This document shows positions 59,773-64,000 of a stretch of DNA of 64,000 nt, piece after piece; the first letter of the stretch is position 1; each line of letters starts with the position of its first letter. Position numbers and translations under genes: made by a program. The notes under the pieces were generated by a model that was given only the letters and a program-made list of their open reading frames with translations, ran no database searches and was not told where the DNA came from. The stretch comes from Posidonia oceanica (taxonomy: Eukaryota > Streptophyta > Magnoliopsida > Alismatales > Posidoniaceae), in contig JAZBRS010000044.1 in the NCBI GenBank assembly GCA_037176725.1, positions 9,936,001-10,000,000 of the forward strand, given 5' to 3'.

Positions 59773-60891
59773 ATGGGTTATCCAACTCTGGTCACTCCCA
59801 TGCACTATTCAGATGCCTTGTGAGAGTGGGTTGGCAAACTCACTGAAGCTGATCACGAGAGGCTGCGCACTTGGGGGATTCCCTCTAAACTTCTGAAAGC
59901 AGCAGATGTTGAAGTGAGCTGGCACCTCCTATGCGCTGTAGCAAGATTCTGGAAGCCAGCACACCACGTCTTCCGCTTTGGCAGGACAGAGCTGACTCCT
60001 ATGCTTGAGGAGGTGCGCCGGATCTGCGGCTTCTCTGCAATTATGGGACCCCCAATCTTTATGAGGTGCGCTGGATATGCTGCGGTCCTGAGCCAGCTGA
60101 CTGGGCTCTCTGTTAAGCGCATCCAGCAAAAACTTATCTGCACCAGTGGGCCCATGCCCTTGCTCCACCTAGAGTACTTTGATGCTGTTATGGAGAAGCG
60201 TGTTGAACTTGGAGACAAGCTGTGGCTCCAGGGATTCGTCGTCCGCTTCCTAGGCGAGCTGATCTTCACGCATGGCAGGATAACGATTGCAATCAAGATT
60301 GCCAAGATTGCACTTGCAGTGGTGACCCGGCACATTGACCTGGCACCAGTCGTCCTCGCGGAAACATATCGCCGGTTGGACCGCGTTGTGCACCGCTACC
60401 ATCAGTTCCATGGTTGCGGAGTGCTTGTGCAGATCTGGCTAGCTGCACACCTAGAGATGGACCTCCTGCGCCCTCAGAGGCATGCTATTGAAACATACTG
60501 CAGCAGTGGCCACGCAAGAACTATAAAGACCGTGTCGGAGGAGTATCAGAAGCTATCTGAGCTGACAGATGATGCAGTAACTTGGCGAATCATCCCATGT
60601 GCAGCAGAGCCCTTCACTGTCTTCTTCGATGCTCACAATTCGCAGCTCGTAGTGCTGCCAAGATTCACCGAGGGTGTAGAGTACCACCCTATCCGAGTTA
60701 TGCGGCAGTTTGGCTACCGGCAAGACTCCTTCATTGACAGCACCGCGCCCAGACTTATGCAGCCATACCCCTTTAGCACAACAGCCTCTACAATAGTGCT
60801 AGCAGACCTGATGTGGCACAGGGTAAAATCTACTGATATTGTAGCTGTGAAGGGTTCAGGATGTACTTCTGAGTACGTCACCAAGGTGTAG
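59773..60891 (+). pseudogene. Extra ORF after integrase, DUF7745/plant-mobile-domain-like (element E copy)
   Basis: 373 codons from ATG 59773 to TAG 60889, interrupted only by TGA at 59821 (CGA in element A). The ATG and the residues MGYPTLVTPMH are shared with A, which supports this start. From 59914 on, 325 codons are intact. Features: WHLLCAVARFWKPAHHVFRF and FGRTELTPMLEEV near residues 48-75, an alpha-helical-looking middle (HGRITIAIKIAKIALAVVTR), and a conserved end (GSGCTSEYVTKV). I recognise the first part as the DUF7745/plant-mobile-domain type, which host genomes also carry. The role in the element is not known. Position and conserved start suggest a subgenomic or spliced mRNA. Confidence 0.78.
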
Positions 60892-61340
60892 GGACTCTGG
60901 CCCCTCAGCGAGATCCCTCCAGGCACCCCCTAGTTTCCTGACTCCCGTCCAGCATAACTAAGTGTCTATGCAGCTATCTGCTTGTATAGATTTTTGCTTG
61001 AACCATGCTGTATCTTTTGGGCCTATCAGAGGCGTGTAACCAGAGATTCAGTCATTACAAAGACGTTTCACGCCATTTGTTGGTGTTGCTTGCCTTGCCT
61101 ATTTGCATATCTATTCCTGTCAGGATGTCACAGGACCTGCATCAAGCACCTCAGAGCATTAGCCCATGCAGACAACCTGCAGCAGCCCCGCAAAAAGAAA
61201 TCCAGAACAGTTCCCCCTGCAAGCATCATGCAATCAGCAACCTCGGCAGGAGAGTTGCAGCAAAGCCCCTTGTAGTCAACATGCATGCAAAAAACCCTGC
61301 TGATCCATGCACCGCCGCTACCACTTGCCCAGTTTGCTCT
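60892..61340 (+). other. Spacer after the extra ORF (element E); no gene seen
   Basis: Matches 6011-6427 of element A in patches. No convincing coding potential. Confidence 0.5.
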
Positions 61341-61699
61341 GGGCTGGCACCCCTAACTGCTCGCTCGACAAACGCATTAGTTTTGTCTGCTTTTTCTTTC
61401 TTTTGGTACTAGGGGCGCCTCGGCTGTCCCCTAGTATCATCCCTGATACCAGGGGCATCTTTTTAGGCTGCTCTTTGGTATCGCTTTCCCCTTTTTCCTT
61501 TCCTGCTTGCTTCCTCGGGCGAGGACAAGCTCTTCTTAGACTCCGTATGCTCGGTGTCTTGCCCTGTATCCTCGTGCGAGGATCAGCCCTTGCGTGGCTT
61601 CGCTCCGTGCGAACGATGCCCACGCTTGCCTGCCTCCTTTCTTTTCCTACTTATCCTCGTGCGAGGAAAAGTCTTTTGTCTTTCTTGCTTGTCCGCCGG
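61341..61699 (+). repeat. Stem-loop block and remnant of the hairpin array (element E)
   Basis: GGCAC-CCCTAA-CTGCT, the TTAGTTTTGTCTGC stretch and GATACCAGGGGCATC, then about three units of the CCTCG-CGAGG hairpin (61505, 61570, 61655). The array is cut by the next LTR before the polypurine tract, so its full length in E is unknown. Confidence 0.7.
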
Positions 61700-64000
61700 T
61701 GTTGACACCCCATCTTGGCAGGCCTAGACCCTTGGAGCCCTCTGGTAGATTGCTGGATCAAACCCCCAACCAAACCCTAACCCTAACCCTCCTCTCAACC
61801 CTTCAAAATCAGCCTGTCTTGGCCTAAACCTTTACCCCCCTTCCCAACCTCAAAACCTAACCAAAATTCATAGGAAAACCCACCACTATCCACTCAACAA
61901 ACCTACCCAAAAACCTAGGATTTTCCAAGCCTGACCCATTCCCAAAAACCATAGAAAACTTAGGTGAAACTACCCTTTTTCTATGCCTTGAAACCCCTCC
62001 AAAACCTCTTTAGAATCAAACCAAAACCTTAGACCCAAGACTTCAAAACCTAGACTACCCTCCCACCAATTTTCACCCCATTCCAAGACCATTGAGACCC
62101 TCTTTCACTCAAATTATCCTTTTCTCTCTCCGGGATTATCATTTTCTCTCTCCTCTCTCTCTCCTGATTATCATCTCTCTTTTCATCCCTTTCTGATCCT
62201 TTTTCTGGTCTGGCTGTGGGCCCCCTCTGTGCTTCTATCCTTCCTCTATCTTATCCCTATTTTTACTTTATTTTTAACACTTTTTCTGAATTTTTAAAAA
62301 TCGTTTTCCTCCAACCTATCTTTTTTCCTTTTATCTCCCTCTTTTTTCCATTTCTTTCCTCCATCTCTTTTCCTTTTCTCCCTTTTGCAAAAATCCACAA
62401 AAACCCATAAAAATCTGCAAAACCTCAAAACATAAAACAAGCAAATCAATACACTAAGAAAAACAATTAAAAAAAAAATATTAAACAAGCAATTAACAAC
62501 TTGAACTTAACTAAACCAAGTTAAAAGAAAAACCAAACATGCAAACTAAAAAATGTAAAACAAATCAAAAGAAAACACTGGAAAATCAAGGAAAAAGCTA
62601 AAATAAAATCAAAACCCACCAAAGGTAAAAACCCATCAGAGGAATTAAAAAAAACAAACCCAAAAAGAAGAATTAAAAAATCAAATACTAGAACAAGTAA
62701 TTAAGAAAGGCAAAAGACTTAACCTAACGAACATAAGAAAAACAAGTAAAAACTTAATTAAAAAAAAAAAAGAAGAAAAGAAAACACATCTGAAAAGCTC
62801 AAAAACACCCTATCAAACCAGAAAAAAATCCAACTAAAAACTTCAAGAAAAAACCAATAAATAAAAATCCAAACATAACTTAAAAGATTTAAGAAGGAAA
62901 AACCCTAAGAAGACTACAACTTGAAAACATAAAACCAACCCTGATTAATAGGAAAATAAATCCTAAAAAATCCTAATTAATATCCTAAGTGTCCAACAAA
63001 AGAAATAAAATTTTTAAAATAATTTAAAAAGGGATTAACAAACATTTAAACAAGTGAAAACCAATTAAGAACAAAACCAAAGTCCTAAAACCCTAATCAA
63101 GCCCAAAACACATTAATCAACTCAAAATAACCATTAAAAATCTTAATTAAAATCCTAATCTACAGTACAACTCTTCTAATATTTTTATTTATTTTTAGTT
63201 TATTTTTACCTATCTTGTTTCCCCATTCTACCCTCTCCTTCTCTCTTACTTTTCTTTTTTATTCTTTCTTTTCTTTACTGGGCTCAATTCAGCCCGTTTC
63301 CTTTTTTTTCTTTTATTTCTTCGTTTTTTTTCTCGGCCCACAGTCCGGCCTTCCCCGCCCTTCTTCTTCCTCAATCTTCCTCTGCGTTTTCTCCGGCCGA
63401 TTCTCCCGCGAAGCTGCAGCAACAGGATTCCCTCCTCCTTTCAAATTCGAAGCTCCGTCACTTCATTCTACAGCAGCTCGCCGCCTCTCCCTCGTCTCAG
63501 CAGTTTTTCCGGAGTCGGACGACACCGGTCCTCTCTGCTGCAGTGGCCGCCGATGGATTTCAAAAACTTCCAGCGCGCCAGCAGCCTCCCCTCCCCAGAT
63601 AAAAGCTTCCCGTCCTTCCTTCAATCAGAGAGAGATAGACCTTCAATTGGCAGTGAGAGCGAGCAAGAGAGAGCAACGAGAGACCACCGGCAAACCAGAG
63701 ACCAAAATCTGATTTTTCTTTCCTTTCTGTGCGATCTTCCTTCTCCCCTGATCCTCTTCCAATTCCGGAGTGAAAAGAGAGAGGAAAAGAGAGTGTTTGT
63801 GAGTTCTGGGCATCCCGGAGAGAAGCCCTCATCAGAGCCCGATCCCTCCATCCAGTCTTCTTCTTTTCTTCTCTGAAAATATCAGCAGAGCATCCTTCTT
63901 TCTTTTCCAATCCCCCAACACCACTCCAAGCCTCCACACTTCTCCCCTTTGCTCCCCCAAGATCACCCAAAACCCAGCCATTTCCCAGCCTCATTCTCCG
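61700..64000 (+). repeat. LTR of element G, truncated by the window end
   Basis: Begins TGTTGACACCCC directly in the hairpin array of E, without a polypurine tract before it. It is therefore the left LTR (or a solo LTR) of a later insertion. It differs from LTR E but has the same plan: a start rich in AACCCTAACCCT and CCAAACC (61780-62100), pyrimidine-rich and AT-rich low complexity (62100-63230), then a GC-rich part (63340-64000) with open frames up to 165 codons that are not recognisable proteins. Core and end are not reached. Confidence 0.7.

Larger units (their letters stand above)
44739..61699 (+). mobile_element. Element E: near-complete Tat/Ogre-type retrotransposon with an extra ORF
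   Basis: 5' LTR, primer-binding site, 1.2-kb leader, gag, protease, linker, RT, two RNases H, integrase, spacer, extra ORF and part of the 3' hairpin region are all present in order. At 61700 the element is cut by a different LTR (element G), so its polypurine tract and 3' LTR lie beyond the window. The 17 kb seen here already matches the giant size known for the Ogre group. All ORFs carry breaks. Confidence 0.9.

Noticed and set aside
61780..61800. Telomere repeat (AACCCTAACCCTAACCCT)
   Set aside because: Only three short units, not the plant CCCTAAA unit, and placed at the start of an LTR where CCAAACC-type sequence is usual.
63215..63712. Possible host gene first exon (165 codons, serine- and proline-rich)
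   Set aside because: It lies where all LTRs of this group have a GC-rich stretch with spurious frames. No domain or splice pattern supports a gene.
61700..64000. 3' LTR of element E
   Set aside because: It does not match the 5' LTR of E after the first dozen bases, has no polypurine tract before it, and begins inside the hairpin array.

Overview
The window is flowering-plant repeat DNA: a pile of nested Ty3/gypsy LTR retrotransposons with no host gene that I can support. The pol domain order, a second RNase H after the RT-linked one, a primer-binding site that fits tRNA-Arg, and LTRs of 2.5 to 4 kb all point to the Tat/Ogre-type lineage. The species cannot be told from the sequence. A eudicot or other large-genome angiosperm is a guess.

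Layout, left to right. Element A (+, 1-12141) lacks its 5' part because of the window edge. It has a decayed pol, an extra downstream ORF (4892-6010), a 1.4-kb array of short hairpins, a polypurine tract and a 3' LTR (8512-12141). Element B (+, 12142-17284) is only the 3' end of a relative: another hairpin array, a polypurine tract and an LTR. Element C (-, from 17285 to 39030) has a decayed gag, a leader, a primer-binding site and one LTR (36569-39030). Its leader is split by element D (-, 20410-36122), which has both LTRs but only a broken gag between them, so it is non-autonomous. C sits in LTR H (39031-42182, -), which itself lies in F, an old minus-strand gag-protease fragment (42183-44738). 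Element E (+, from 44739) is the most complete copy: LTR, primer-binding site, leader, gag, protease, long repetitive linker, RT, two RNases H, integrase and the extra ORF (59773-60891). E is cut at 61700 by the LTR of a further element, G, which runs off the window.

How the parts work together. In E the gag, protease, RT/RNase H and integrase are the standard replication set, with tRNA-Arg as the likely primer. All copies carry stop codons or frameshifts, so none looks able to act alone. The extra ORF after integrase resembles the plant DUF7745/plant-mobile-domain family and is better preserved than pol.

The most unusual signal is structural. (1) LTRs of A, E and C carry 57-58-nt double-hairpin modules about 230 bp apart. 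The stem is GTTGGACGC in A and E but GTAAGACGC in C, with the opposite arm changed to match. (2) Between the extra ORF and the polypurine tract, A, B, D and E carry arrays of small hairpins whose loops are conserved (CCCTAA, TCCGAAA) while the stems change on both sides. Both patterns suggest that structure rather than sequence is kept. (3) Every complete LTR has a near copy of the first ten bases of the primer-binding site next to an AATAAA-like motif.
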